DNA of 52,060 nucleotides from assembly GCA_030431615.1 (NCBI GenBank), contig JAUIID010000007.1, positions 1 through 52,060 of the forward strand, given 5' to 3'. The translations under genes were made by a program, and so were the position numbers. The notes under the pieces were generated by a model, which was not told the DNA's origin, searched no databases, and was given only the letters and a program-made list of their open reading frames with translations. This document shows, in pieces, positions 17,350 through 25,843 of the stretch. The stretch is from Alphaproteobacteria bacterium (GTDB lineage Bacteria; Pseudomonadota; Alphaproteobacteria; Geminicoccales; Geminicoccaceae). The stretch's first letter is position 1. Each line of letters starts with the position of its first letter.

Positions 17350-18642
17350 ATGAACCGCTTTTCGCTGTTAAGGCATCGCGTGCACCGTTTGCTGCCCGAA
17401 ACCCCGTTCCTGCGCAAGCTGCTAATGCTGGCCAGCGGCACCGTGGCAGGACAGGCGATTCTGGTCGTGAGCTCACCACTGCTGACACGGTTGTTCACGC
17501 CGTCGGAGTTTGGTGTTTTTGCGGTTTTCGCTGCGGTCGTGGCCATCGCCGGCATGGGCACGGGGCTGCGTTTCGAGATGGCGATTCCGATTGTCCAGGA
17601 TGACGCCGATGCCGCCGGGCTGTTCAGCATGACAGTCCTGTGCACCCTGCTGACCACAGGATTGGCAGCTCTCTTCGTGTGGCAGGCGGGCGCATGGTTC
17701 CGGACGTTGATCAACACGCCGGAACTCGGCCCGTGGCTCTGGCTGCTGCCGCTGGCGATGCTGCTCTGGGGGCTGGGTTCGGCACTGAGTTTCTGGTCTG
17801 TACGGCGCGGGCGTTTTGCGGTCAACGGCAAGGCCGTCACCTTGCAGTTCGGCAGCCAGGCCGGCAGCCAGCTGGCATTCGGCTTCGCCGGCGCCGGCAT
17901 GCCCGGCCTGGTGGTTGGCTATCTGCTCGGCTACGCCGGAAGAAGCGGGTACCACGCGCTGCGGGTCCCGCGGGCCGAATGGCAGCTCTTCGCGGCGCAA
18001 CGTCCGGCGAGAATCTGGCAAAGCGCCATCACCAACTGGCGCTATCCCTTGATGGCCCTGCCGTCCCAATTGCTGGAGAGCATTTGCCAGATGGCCCCCG
18101 TTATCGTCATGGCGTGGCTTTTTGGCCCCGCGACGGCGGGCTGGTACGCACTCAGCCAAAGAATTATGGGTCTCCCGGTTCGGGTACTCAGCGAAGCCGC
18201 CAGTCAAGTCTTCCTTGGTGAGCTTCGCCATATCGAGAGTCGTGATCTTCTGCGTTTTTTTTTAAAGACACTATTATTCTTTACTGCTATCGGATTGTTC
18301 GGCATGTTGCCTGTTTTGTTTTTTGCTCCATCCGCTTTTGCATTGGTATTCGGCGAATCCTGGCGGACGGCCGGGGTCATGGTGCAGCTGCTCGCGCCTT
18401 TATATCTTTTACGCTTTGTGGTAATGCCGATTTCGCAGGTTCTTTATTATCTCAAGCGACAAGGACTAGTTTTGATATCGTCAATTCTTAGCACATTAGC
18501 AATAATAGGCAGCTTCTCCGCCAGCTATGTTCTCGAGCTCGACGCACACGATGCCATCCTCCTGTTCAGTCTGGCGTCGAGCGTATCGCTTATGATCTAC
18601 CTTCTTGTGACGTGGCTTCTGGCGAAGCAGGCAAGCAAATGA
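17350..18642 (+). CDS. Wzx-like polysaccharide flippase
   Basis: This protein of about 430 residues has twelve to fourteen hydrophobic helices and the start common in Wzx/MATE-type exporters: LASGTVAGQAILVVSSPLLTRLFTPSEFGVFAVFAAV. It probably flips undecaprenyl-linked repeat units to the periplasm for the Wzy-like polymerase. The frame extends upstream to 17275, but the ATG at 17350 matches the usual N-terminus. Base composition changes within the gene: about 18231-18520 is clearly AT-rich, with a run of nine T and many TTA or TTT codons, unlike the surrounding genes. This suggests recent transfer or relaxed composition. Confidence 0.8.
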   Translation: MNRFSLLRHRVHRLLPETPFLRKLLMLASGTVAGQAILVVSSPLLTRLFTPSEFGVFAVFAAVVAIAGMGTGLRFEMAIPIVQDDADAAGLFSMTVLCTLLTTGLAALFVWQAGAWFRTLINTPELGPWLWLLPLAMLLWGLGSALSFWSVRRGRFAVNGKAVTLQFGSQAGSQLAFGFAGAGMPGLVVGYLLGYAGRSGYHALRVPRAEWQLFAAQRPARIWQSAITNWRYPLMALPSQLLESICQMAPVIVMAWLFGPATAGWYALSQRIMGLPVRVLSEAASQVFLGELRHIESRDLLRFFLKTLLFFTAIGLFGMLPVLFFAPSAFALVFGESWRTAGVMVQLLAPLYLLRFVVMPISQVLYYLKRQGLVLISSILSTLAIIGSFSASYVLELDAHDAILLFSLASSVSLMIYLLVTWLLAKQASK

Positions 18643-18716
18643 TCTTTTCTCGGAATAACCCCAGTGGCGGGACGTCATATACGCGGGTGTACAATTCTCC
18701 GGCTTGCCCACTAGCA

Positions 18717-18746
18717 CCGTACATGCCCTCACCGGTACGGATTTTT
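18717..18746 (+). terminator. Hairpin with T-tract upstream of the secreted lyase
   Basis: CCGTAC (18717-18722) pairs with GTACGG (18735-18740) and is followed by ATTTTT. It could end the flippase transcript. The ribosome site of the next gene (AAGAAGGAA) begins only a few bases after the T-tract. If the promoter lies upstream, this hairpin would act as an attenuator. Confidence 0.4.
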
Positions 18747-18765
18747 CAGCCCAAGAAGGAATGAA

Positions 18766-20253
18766 ATGAGCTCTCTTACCAATCGCCGCCACTTGCTGCT
18801 TACCGCTCTGGCACTACCGCTCGTGACCATCGGGTCAGCGCCGGCCATGGCAGCATCAGTTTGGGTCAGCAGCGCTTCAGAGCTCGATCGGGCGCTGGCC
18901 AATGCCTCGAGCGGGACAACCATCGTCCTGCGCAGTGGCACCTATTCGAAGAGCGGCAGTTTTTCGATCAGCCGGAGTGGCACCAGCAGCGCGCCGATCC
19001 GGATCATGGCCGAGCAGGCTCTGTCAGCCACCATGGGCTCGAGCCTGTCACTCAAGGGCAGCTATGTTCAAGTCAGTGGCTTGCGCTTCAAGAGCACGCG
19101 TGTAGACATATATAAGCACAATTGCCAAGTTAACGGCTGTGTCTTTTCTGGCAGCAATGGTCGTATCCGCTTGGAAGGTGTGCAAAACACGGTTATCAGC
19201 TACAATGAATTCAGTGGCTGGGGTGATCGTTGCATTGCCTTCAATCCATTTACCAATGGGCAAGGCCGCAATGCCAATATTTATGGCAATTATTTTCATG
19301 ACAGCAGCCAAGTCTGTATTGGGATTGGGTTTCAGCACAGGCACCAACCGTTGAATGCGGCCGTGCAGGTCGAGCGAAATCTGTTTGTCAGATGCACTCA
19401 TGATCAGGTCGTCAATACCAAGACCTCCAATAACGTGATTCGCGGCAATACAATGATTGGCGGCGGCGCTTTTGTTTGCCGTTTTGGGGTGAACAATAAA
19501 TTCGAGAACAACTGGATGGAGAACTGCAAGGGCATCTGGTTGAGCGACAAGAATTGTGTGGCAAGCGGCAATCGCCTGTCGAACAGTGATATCTCGGTTC
19601 TGGCCGGCGATGTCACGTCGGCGCAGACCGCCAGCCGGGAAGGCACCCACCCGCGTTCCGAATACGCCCGCCTCTCCAACAACGTGGCACGCCGGACGAC
19701 CATCGGCGCCTGGGGCAGCCTCCACCTCGCCGCGATCTACACGACGATCGAAGGCCACAACGGGCGTATCGACCTTAGTCGTCATCAGGGAACCCAGATA
19801 CGGTCGACGGGCAACAGCAGTGCTGGCAGCGCAGCCAGCAAGCTCAGCACCAGTCAGGTCGGCCCCAGTGCCGCTGGCGGCTCATCTGCGCCTCCGGCAA
19901 GCTCCTCGGGTTCGTCGACGGGGAGCGGTTCCAGCTCTCAGCAGGGCGGCTCGAGCTCTTCCGGCAGCTCGAGTTCTTCCGGCGGTTCGAGCTCGGGTTC
20001 CAGCGGCGCGCCGAGCACCAGTGGGCATGAATGCGTGGGCGATCCGGCAACCATCCTGCGCCGGCATTCCGGGCAGAATGCGTGGAAAGTTTCAGAATAT
20101 TATCACAGTCAAGCAATCGACTATTACAACACGATGCGTAAATATCCTTATGGATCGACCGAGTACAACACTTACAAATCGCTCTTCAAGGCCTGCCGGG
20201 ATGTGAATCAGCTGGCGGATTCCATGGCGCGTTCCGGCGTGCGCACGCTCTAG
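18766..20253 (+). CDS. Secreted PL6-like beta-helix protein with Ser/Gly linker and extra C-terminal domain
   Basis: The 495-residue protein begins with a signal peptide (about residues 1-29, ending APAMAA). Residues 30 to about 370 form a right-handed beta-helix of the PL6 type, including DQVVNTKTSNNVIRGNT with the Lys and Arg expected at the active site. The helix ends with TTIEGHNGRI and QVGPSAAGG, as in the other two lyases. Then follows a linker of about 50 residues made almost only of Ser and Gly, and a C-terminal domain of about 70 residues with two cysteines and many aromatic residues, which I do not recognise. A strong AAGAAGGAA box precedes the ATG. Codon use is AT-richer than that of its neighbours in the first two thirds. 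Confidence 0.75.
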   Translation: MSSLTNRRHLLLTALALPLVTIGSAPAMAASVWVSSASELDRALANASSGTTIVLRSGTYSKSGSFSISRSGTSSAPIRIMAEQALSATMGSSLSLKGSYVQVSGLRFKSTRVDIYKHNCQVNGCVFSGSNGRIRLEGVQNTVISYNEFSGWGDRCIAFNPFTNGQGRNANIYGNYFHDSSQVCIGIGFQHRHQPLNAAVQVERNLFVRCTHDQVVNTKTSNNVIRGNTMIGGGAFVCRFGVNNKFENNWMENCKGIWLSDKNCVASGNRLSNSDISVLAGDVTSAQTASREGTHPRSEYARLSNNVARRTTIGAWGSLHLAAIYTTIEGHNGRIDLSRHQGTQIRSTGNSSAGSAASKLSTSQVGPSAAGGSSAPPASSSGSSTGSGSSSQQGGSSSSGSSSSSGGSSSGSSGAPSTSGHECVGDPATILRRHSGQNAWKVSEYYHSQAIDYYNTMRKYPYGSTEYNTYKSLFKACRDVNQLADSMARSGVRTL

Positions 20254-20273
20254 CTCCGGATCGACCCGGAGCT
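20252..20273. terminator. Hairpin at the stop of the secreted lyase
   Basis: AGCTCCGG (20252-20259) and CCGGAGCT (20266-20273) form a perfect eight-base stem with a six-base loop, overlapping the TAG stop. There is no T-tract. Together with the larger hairpin 50 bases downstream it probably ends the transcript. Confidence 0.4.
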
Positions 20274-20323
20274 GGCGCTCGCCCTTCGTGGCAGCTCCGG
20301 CACGGTGTCGACGTTACGCCTGC

Positions 20324-20357
20324 AGGCCTGCTCTGGTCCGAAAGCCAGAGCAGGCCT
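20324..20357. terminator. Strong bidirectional hairpin between convergent lyase genes
   Basis: AGGCCTGCTCTGG (20324-20336) and CCAGAGCAGGCCT (20345-20357) form a perfect 13-base stem with an eight-base loop. It lies in the 125-base gap between the convergent genes ending at 20253 and 20379. It lacks a T-tract, so it may work as a two-way terminator or RNA-stabilising structure. Confidence 0.6.
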
Positions 20358-20378
20358 CGAGGTGCCGGCAGTGGCAGA

Positions 20379-23300
20379 TCAGCCGATCTCGCCGGCTGTC
20401 GCCAGCGGCCCAACATCCGCGGCGGTGAGGATCTGATAAGGCGGCACTGCAACCGTCAGGGCGCGCGTGGTCGTGTTGGTCGCGTTCGAGTTGACGATGG
20501 CGCCATCGTGCCCTTCGATGATGTTGTTGCGGGCCGGCTGCCAGCTGGAGTCGCCGCCGCCCATGCGAAGAATGCCGATATTGCCGGCAAAGAGACAGTC
20601 CTCGGCCCAAGTCTGCTGGCTGGTCGACTGGCTGTCACCGAGAGTCTTCAGGCTCAGCAAGCCTCCCCGTGGCCCCATATCCCGCCAGGAGCCGGTGGCG
20701 CCGCCGTCATTGTAGTTGCCGATCATGCGATGACCGACGCCCTGCACGGACGGTCCACCACCGTTGAGGATCGCGTTGCCGATCAGATCACAGAACTGGC
20801 CACTGCGAATTTCCATGAAGCTGTCGCAGTTGCGGGCGGTGTTGAAACGGAAGGTGTTCTTCGACGACTTGGCCTGCAGGATGTTGCCCATGCCGCCGCC
20901 GACATCCTCGATCAGATTGTACTCGACCAGCCCGAGAAGCTCGGTGCGCATCGCGGATCCTTGCTCGCTATCGCCGCCGAAGCCGATGGCCACGCCGGAG
21001 AAGCCCGAGACGACGGTGTTCTGCTTCAGGTAGTTGCGCCGGATCACCGCCCGCAAGGCACCACCGCTGACCGAGCGAACGCAGATGGCGCGCTGGGCGA
21101 ACTGGCGAAACTCGTTGTAGGAAACCTCGCAGTCGTGAGCACCGGGCTGCAGCCGGACGATGCCGCGCTGGGCGCCGTTCGAGACACCGCAGCCGATGAA
21201 CCAGTTGCGCGTCAGCCGGCAATCCCGGCCCGTAACCTCGACAATGCTGTCGCTGCCCGTGAAGCTCTGCCACCGGAGATGCTGCACGATAGCGTGGCGG
21301 CCGGCGACGAAGAGGCGACCCTGGATAACCGCGTTGTTGGGGTTCTGCGCCCGAATCCGGATGGGGTTGGCCGCCGTGCCGCTTGCCGAGAGGGTGAAGG
21401 TGTTGTTGTAGGTGCCGTTCGCCAAGACGATGTCGTCACCGGCAGCGGCGTTGCTCAGCGCCGTCGACAATTGAGCCGCGTTCGCAACGTTCACCGTCCG
21501 GAGATAGGAGGCCGCCGATCCGCCCTCCCCCTGCTCCTGCGAAACGCTCGGCTCGACGATCACCCTGACTTGTGCGGTGCTGGTCCTGTCAGCAGCCGCC
21601 AGGGTGAAGGTGAAGCCATCCTCGCCGACGAAGCTGGCCGCCGGTGAATAGCGGATCTTGTCGTTGATTACCGAGATGGTGCCATTGGCGGGCTGGCTTG
21701 TCGCCTGGATGGTCGGACTGGGCGTGCCGGGCGGAATCTGTGCCGCAGCGAGAACATCGATCTCGATCCATTTGCCGGCCGACGTCTTCAGGTCGAACGG
21801 CACGGCGACGATGCTGTCGCCGACCGTCTCGATGGTTTCCTCTGCGCCCACTCCATAGAACAATGCCGGCGCGCTTTGGTTGAGATGCTCGGCCGCGATC
21901 CAGGCATCCGCCAGTCTGGACGGCCGGAAGCGAACCTCGTCGACCAGGCCGACCCAGCCGCCCGCGGCACTATCTCTCGTGCTCGCGCCGAGATAGAGGG
22001 GGCCCCTGATCTGGGTGGTGGCACTGCCGCTGTTGATCGTTTCGGTGAAGCTCGGCTGGGCCTTCGCGCCTTCGAGATAAAGGCTGCTCTGCGCCTCGCC
22101 CGCCTGCCAAACGAGGGTGATGCTCTGCCAATCGGCAGACTGGGTATCGGCCGGGCTCGAGTTGCGCAGCTTGCCCGCGGTCGTGGTGATCGAGCTGTGC
22201 AGCAGGTTCTGCGGCTGGTTGGCCCCGTAGCCGACCGATTGGTAACGGATGATGAGATCACCGTCATTGCTCGAGAATACGGCCGGGCCGGCGGCGAGCT
22301 GCCCCTGATCGTGGCCCGTGCTGGCAGCCTTGCTCCGCATCTGCACGGACAAGGCGGGCAGCCCCTCCAGCCAGGACGTATCGCCGATCGTCAGCACGCC
22401 ATTGCCGTTGAGCGCCAGGGCACCGACACCGAGTCCATCGGTCACATCGGCAATGGTGCCGGTTGGCGCCAGCACTCGACCGGCGCTGGTGACATCCTCA
22501 CCGCCGGGCAAATGCCAGACGGCCAGATAGTCCTGCCAGACCGCCGACGGATTTGCCTCGCTCCCGGCAAGGCCGGCCTTGCCGTAGTGGAGCAGGACGA
22601 CCGTCGGCTGGCCGGCATCGAGCTCGGGCAGGCGGACCCAGGCGCCGAGCTCGCCGGCGCCGGCGTCGTAGCGCTCGATCTCATGGGCGAGCTTGGTGCC
22701 GTCTTCGAGCTCGAAGCGCAGGTCGTGACCGTCGGCGCTGGCCACCTTGCCATCGTTGGTCGTCGATTTGAGCCAGGCGCCCGAAAGTTCGACCCAAAGG
22801 GGAAAGTTCTCGTGGCTGCCGCCGCGTGCCGAGCTGGCAGGCACGACGATCCGTCGTCGATAGCTGTAGCCGTTCGCGTAGGTGCTGGCCTCGACCGCCG
22901 GCGTCACCTCGATCGTCACCCTGGCTCTTGCCGTGCCGCCCCTGTCATTGCCGATGGTGTAGGTGAAATCGTCGAACCCGACGAAGCCGGTGCCCGGCGT
23001 ATAGGTGATCGTTCCATCCAGGTTGAAGACGAGCTTGCCCTTGAAGGGCAGGGTCACGGCGACGATCCGGATCTCCTGGCCGGCCGGCAGGCCATCATTG
23101 CCGAGGACGTCGATGGTGACCGGCACGCCCGCCTCGGTCGTGACATGATCGTCGGCCGCGGTCGGCTGCTCGGCGGTCTCGACGACGTTGAGCAGCACGC
23201 TTGCCGAAGCACTGGCGCCGCGGTTGTCACGAATCGTATAGGTGAACTGGTCGGTGCCCTGATAGCCGGCATTGGGCGTGTAGGAGAACGTCTTGTCGGG

Positions 23301-23993
23301 GTTGAAGGCGAGGCTGCCGTGGCTCGGCATCGTGTAGCTCACGACCTGCAGCGGGTCGCCATCCGGGTCACTGTCATTGCCCAGAATGGCGAGCACGGTC
23401 GTCTGCCCCGCCTCCAGGGTAAAGGCGTCGCCCGTGGCGAGCGGCGGCCGGTTCTCAGCCAGAACCTTGACGGTCACGGTAGCGCTGGTGGTTGTCCCCG
23501 CCTGGTCGATCACCGTGTAGGTGAAGCTGTCGATGCCGACGAAGCCACTTTGCGGCACATAGCGAATGGACTGGCTCGCCAGCACGTTGGCTGCACCGTG
23601 CCCGGGCACGCTGATGGCGATGAGGCGCAATGAGCCGGTGGTGGTCAGGTCGTTGTTCAGGACCGGGATGACGGCGTTGCCACCCGCAATCATCTCGACA
23701 TAGTCGTCGGTCGCCCGCGTCGCGCCGTCATTCGGTGCCACGGTGATCGTGACCTCCGCTCCGGATGGCGTGCCCTGCGTATCCCTCACAGTGTAGGCAA
23801 AACTGTCGTTGCCGACGAATCCGGCCGCCGGCGTGTAGGTGAAGGACTGATCGGAATTGAAGATAACACTGCCATGCGCCGGATTCGAGAAGCTCGTGAC
23901 GGTGAGGCCACTCCCACTGTCATTGGCCAGCACATGGATTGTCACAGCTGTGCCGAGGGTGGTGACGACGGCATCGGGCAAAACGCTGAGCAC
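20379..23993 (-). CDS. Giant multidomain PL6-like lyase with Ig-like repeats and LamG region
   Basis: From the GTG at 23993, seven bases after an AAGGAA box, the protein has 1,204 residues. Four cadherin/Ig-like tandem repeats of about 92 residues (each with a YTP-AGFVG-DSFTYT pattern) fill residues 1-365. Then come a DUF2341-like segment (YRRRIVVPASS, FPLWVELSG), a LamG-like segment to about residue 745, a fifth Ig-like repeat, and a C-terminal PL6 beta-helix from about 815, with GGMGNILQAKSSKNTFRFNT and the end DVGPLATAGEIG. It is probably an extracellular polyuronate lyase or polymer-binding adhesin. No signal peptide is visible, even if the frame is extended to 24182, and no RTX repeats are seen, so the export route is unclear. 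Confidence 0.75.
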   Translation of the reverse strand: MLSVLPDAVVTTLGTAVTIHVLANDSGSGLTVTSFSNPAHGSVIFNSDQSFTYTPAAGFVGNDSFAYTVRDTQGTPSGAEVTITVAPNDGATRATDDYVEMIAGGNAVIPVLNNDLTTTGSLRLIAISVPGHGAANVLASQSIRYVPQSGFVGIDSFTYTVIDQAGTTTSATVTVKVLAENRPPLATGDAFTLEAGQTTVLAILGNDSDPDGDPLQVVSYTMPSHGSLAFNPDKTFSYTPNAGYQGTDQFTYTIRDNRGASASASVLLNVVETAEQPTAADDHVTTEAGVPVTIDVLGNDGLPAGQEIRIVAVTLPFKGKLVFNLDGTITYTPGTGFVGFDDFTYTIGNDRGGTARARVTIEVTPAVEASTYANGYSYRRRIVVPASSARGGSHENFPLWVELSGAWLKSTTNDGKVASADGHDLRFELEDGTKLAHEIERYDAGAGELGAWVRLPELDAGQPTVVLLHYGKAGLAGSEANPSAVWQDYLAVWHLPGGEDVTSAGRVLAPTGTIADVTDGLGVGALALNGNGVLTIGDTSWLEGLPALSVQMRSKAASTGHDQGQLAAGPAVFSSNDGDLIIRYQSVGYGANQPQNLLHSSITTTAGKLRNSSPADTQSADWQSITLVWQAGEAQSSLYLEGAKAQPSFTETINSGSATTQIRGPLYLGASTRDSAAGGWVGLVDEVRFRPSRLADAWIAAEHLNQSAPALFYGVGAEETIETVGDSIVAVPFDLKTSAGKWIEIDVLAAAQIPPGTPSPTIQATSQPANGTISVINDKIRYSPAASFVGEDGFTFTLAAADRTSTAQVRVIVEPSVSQEQGEGGSAASYLRTVNVANAAQLSTALSNAAAGDDIVLANGTYNNTFTLSASGTAANPIRIRAQNPNNAVIQGRLFVAGRHAIVQHLRWQSFTGSDSIVEVTGRDCRLTRNWFIGCGVSNGAQRGIVRLQPGAHDCEVSYNEFRQFAQRAICVRSVSGGALRAVIRRNYLKQNTVVSGFSGVAIGFGGDSEQGSAMRTELLGLVEYNLIEDVGGGMGNILQAKSSKNTFRFNTARNCDSFMEIRSGQFCDLIGNAILNGGGPSVQGVGHRMIGNYNDGGATGSWRDMGPRGGLLSLKTLGDSQSTSQQTWAEDCLFAGNIGILRMGGGDSSWQPARNNIIEGHDGAIVNSNATNTTTRALTVAVPPYQILTAADVGPLATAGEIG

Positions 23994-24297
23994 GGCACGG
24001 TTCCTTCGGGCAGGTCGCGGAAATAGGTATGAAAACCTCGTATAACGCGTATCAAGGAATATAGTCAATGCCCTTCCCTGCTGCCTGCCTGTTGCGCATC
24101 CCTCCTCCCCCTGCACATATGCCGTCATTGCCAAGGCTCGGGCGGCGCCGCCGGGCGGCTTCGTGGCCAGCATTGCCCGCATTGGCCCGCAGCTTGCTTG
24201 GACTGCAGCAGGAGTGTCCGGGAACGACCGTCACGAGCCCCCGTGAGCCACCCGGCCGATACCACTACCCGAAGCCTGGTGGAGAGACCGCCTCCCG

Positions 24298-25197
24298 ATG
24301 CCATCCTGCCCCGTCCGTCCAATCGGCACCGCCTGCTCCAGCGGCGCCGTCCGCTCTCTTCCGGCATTCCCTGCGGCAGTGGCGCTCGAGCGGAGCGAGG
24401 GCCGGGTCGAGCTCGCCTTCAAGCGGCGCGGCCCGCTGACGGTGCGGGGCCATCTGCACCAGTCGGGCTGCGGCAAGGCACGGCTGCCACGACCCACGGA
24501 TCCGACCCATGCGGAGGCGGTGTTGCTCAATCTCGCCGGTGGCCTCACCGGCGGCGACCGGCTCGCCTCGCAGGTGACGTGGCAGACCGGCGCCGCGGCC
24601 ACGGTGAGCGGCCAGGCCGCCGAGAAGATCTACCGTGCCCGGGGAAACAGCCGGGCGGAGATCGATACCGAGCTGCGGGTTGCCGCCGATGCCCTGGCGC
24701 TTTGGTTGCCGCAGGCGACGATCTTCTTCGATCGTGCCCGCCTCGTCCGACGCAACCGCTTCGCGATCGCCCGGGGCGGCCGCCTGCTCGCCATCGAGGC
24801 CACGATCATGGGCCGGCAGGCGATGGGTGAGACCGTCGAGGAAGGGGTTTTCGACGAGCGCTTCGAGGTGCGTTATGATGACCGGCTCATTCTCGCCGAC
24901 CGTCAGTTGCTCCGGGGCTCGATCGCCGGCCGGCTCGCCCGCCCGGCGGTGGCCGGCGGTGCAGCCGGCCTCGTCACGCTGCTCTATGTCGGCGAGGCCG
25001 CGGCCGAACGTCTGGATGCGATTCGCGCGGCACTCGGCACCCTGGCCGCGGCAAGTGCACCCGACCCGCATCTCGTGCTCGTACGCTGGCTCGCGCACGA
25101 GCCGCGCATCTTGCACCGCGACCTTGCGACTGCTCTTCTGGCCGTGCAGACGGCGGTCGGCTTGCCGGCGCGTCTGCCCGGTGTCTGGTGCTGCTGA
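24298..25197 (+). CDS. ureD: Urease accessory protein UreD
   Basis: This 299-residue protein has the UreD/UreH pattern: a basic N-terminal strand region ([23 protein letters not shown]), then [17 protein letters not shown], and later [13 protein letters not shown] and [13 protein letters not shown]. UreD binds the urease apoprotein and, with UreF and UreG, guides nickel to the active site in the cytoplasm. It is the first gene of an uninterrupted ureDABCEFG run. The ATG at 24298 has a GGAGAG box eleven bases upstream, rather far. It is separated by 304 bases from the divergent giant lyase, so a promoter should lie in that stretch. Confidence 0.88.
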   Translation: MPSCPVRPIGTACSSGAVRSLPAFPAAVALERSEGRVELAFKRRGPLTVRGHLHQSGCGKARLPRPTDPTHAEAVLLNLAGGLTGGDRLASQVTWQTGAAATVSGQAAEKIYRARGNSRAEIDTELRVAADALALWLPQATIFFDRARLVRRNRFAIARGGRLLAIEATIMGRQAMGETVEEGVFDERFEVRYDDRLILADRQLLRGSIAGRLARPAVAGGAAGLVTLLYVGEAAAERLDAIRAALGTLAAASAPDPHLVLVRWLAHEPRILHRDLATALLAVQTAVGLPARLPGVWCC

Positions 25198-25219
25198 TCG
25201 CTTCCCTGGAGAACCCGCC

Positions 25220-25522
25220 TTGCATCTCGGCCCACGCGACAAGGACAAGCTGCTCATCGCCATGGCTGCGATGGTGGCTCGTCGCCGTCTCGAGCGCGGC
25301 GTCCGGCTGAACTATCCGGAAGCAGTGGCGCTGATCTCGGACTTCGTCATGGAAGGTGCCAGGGACGGCCGGTCGGTCGCTGAGCTGATGACCGCCGGTG
25401 GCGAGATCCTGGGCCGCGGGCAGGTGATGGAGGGGGTGGCCGAGATGATCCACGACGTGCAGGTCGAGGCGACATTCCCGGACGGCACCAAGCTCGTCAC
25501 CGTTCATCAGCCGATACGCTGA
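25220..25522 (+). CDS. ureA: Urease gamma subunit UreA
   Basis: The protein has 100 residues, the normal length for UreA. It reads [37 protein letters not shown] and ends VTVHQPIR, both typical. It forms the structural gamma chain of the (alpha-beta-gamma)3 urease, which hydrolyses urea to ammonia and carbamate. It starts at TTG 25220, placed by the conserved N-terminus ([10 protein letters not shown]) and by a GGAGA box seven bases upstream. It lies 22 bases after ureD and 12 bases before ureB. Confidence 0.92.
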   Translation: MHLGPRDKDKLLIAMAAMVARRRLERGVRLNYPEAVALISDFVMEGARDGRSVAELMTAGGEILGRGQVMEGVAEMIHDVQVEATFPDGTKLVTVHQPIR

Positions 25523-25534
25523 CAGGGTTACACC

Positions 25535-25843
25535 ATGATACCCGGAGAGATCTTCCCGGCCAGCGGCAGCATCGTCCTCAACGAGGGGCAGCCCACGGTG
25601 ACGCTCGAGGTGACCAATACCGGCGATCGGCCGGTGCAGGTCGGCAGCCACTATCATTTCTTCGAGGTCAACGAGGCGCTCACCTTCGACCGCGAGCAGG
25701 CCCGGGGCTGGCGCCTCGACATCCCGGCCGGCACCGCCGTTCGCTTCGAGCCTGGTCAGAGCCGCGAGGTGACCCTCGTTCCCTATCGTGGCGGCCGCGC
25801 CATCTGGGGCTTCAATCAGCAGATCATGGGAGGGCTCGACTGA
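25535..25843 (+). CDS. ureB: Urease beta subunit UreB
   Basis: The product has 102 residues with the family's beta-rich pattern: [19 protein letters not shown], then [21 protein letters not shown], and the end [15 protein letters not shown]. It is the small structural beta chain that packs against UreC. The TGA overlaps the ureC ATG by one base (TGATG), consistent with translational coupling and balanced subunit production. Confidence 0.92.
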   Translation: MIPGEIFPASGSIVLNEGQPTVTLEVTNTGDRPVQVGSHYHFFEVNEALTFDREQARGWRLDIPAGTAVRFEPGQSREVTLVPYRGGRAIWGFNQQIMGGLD

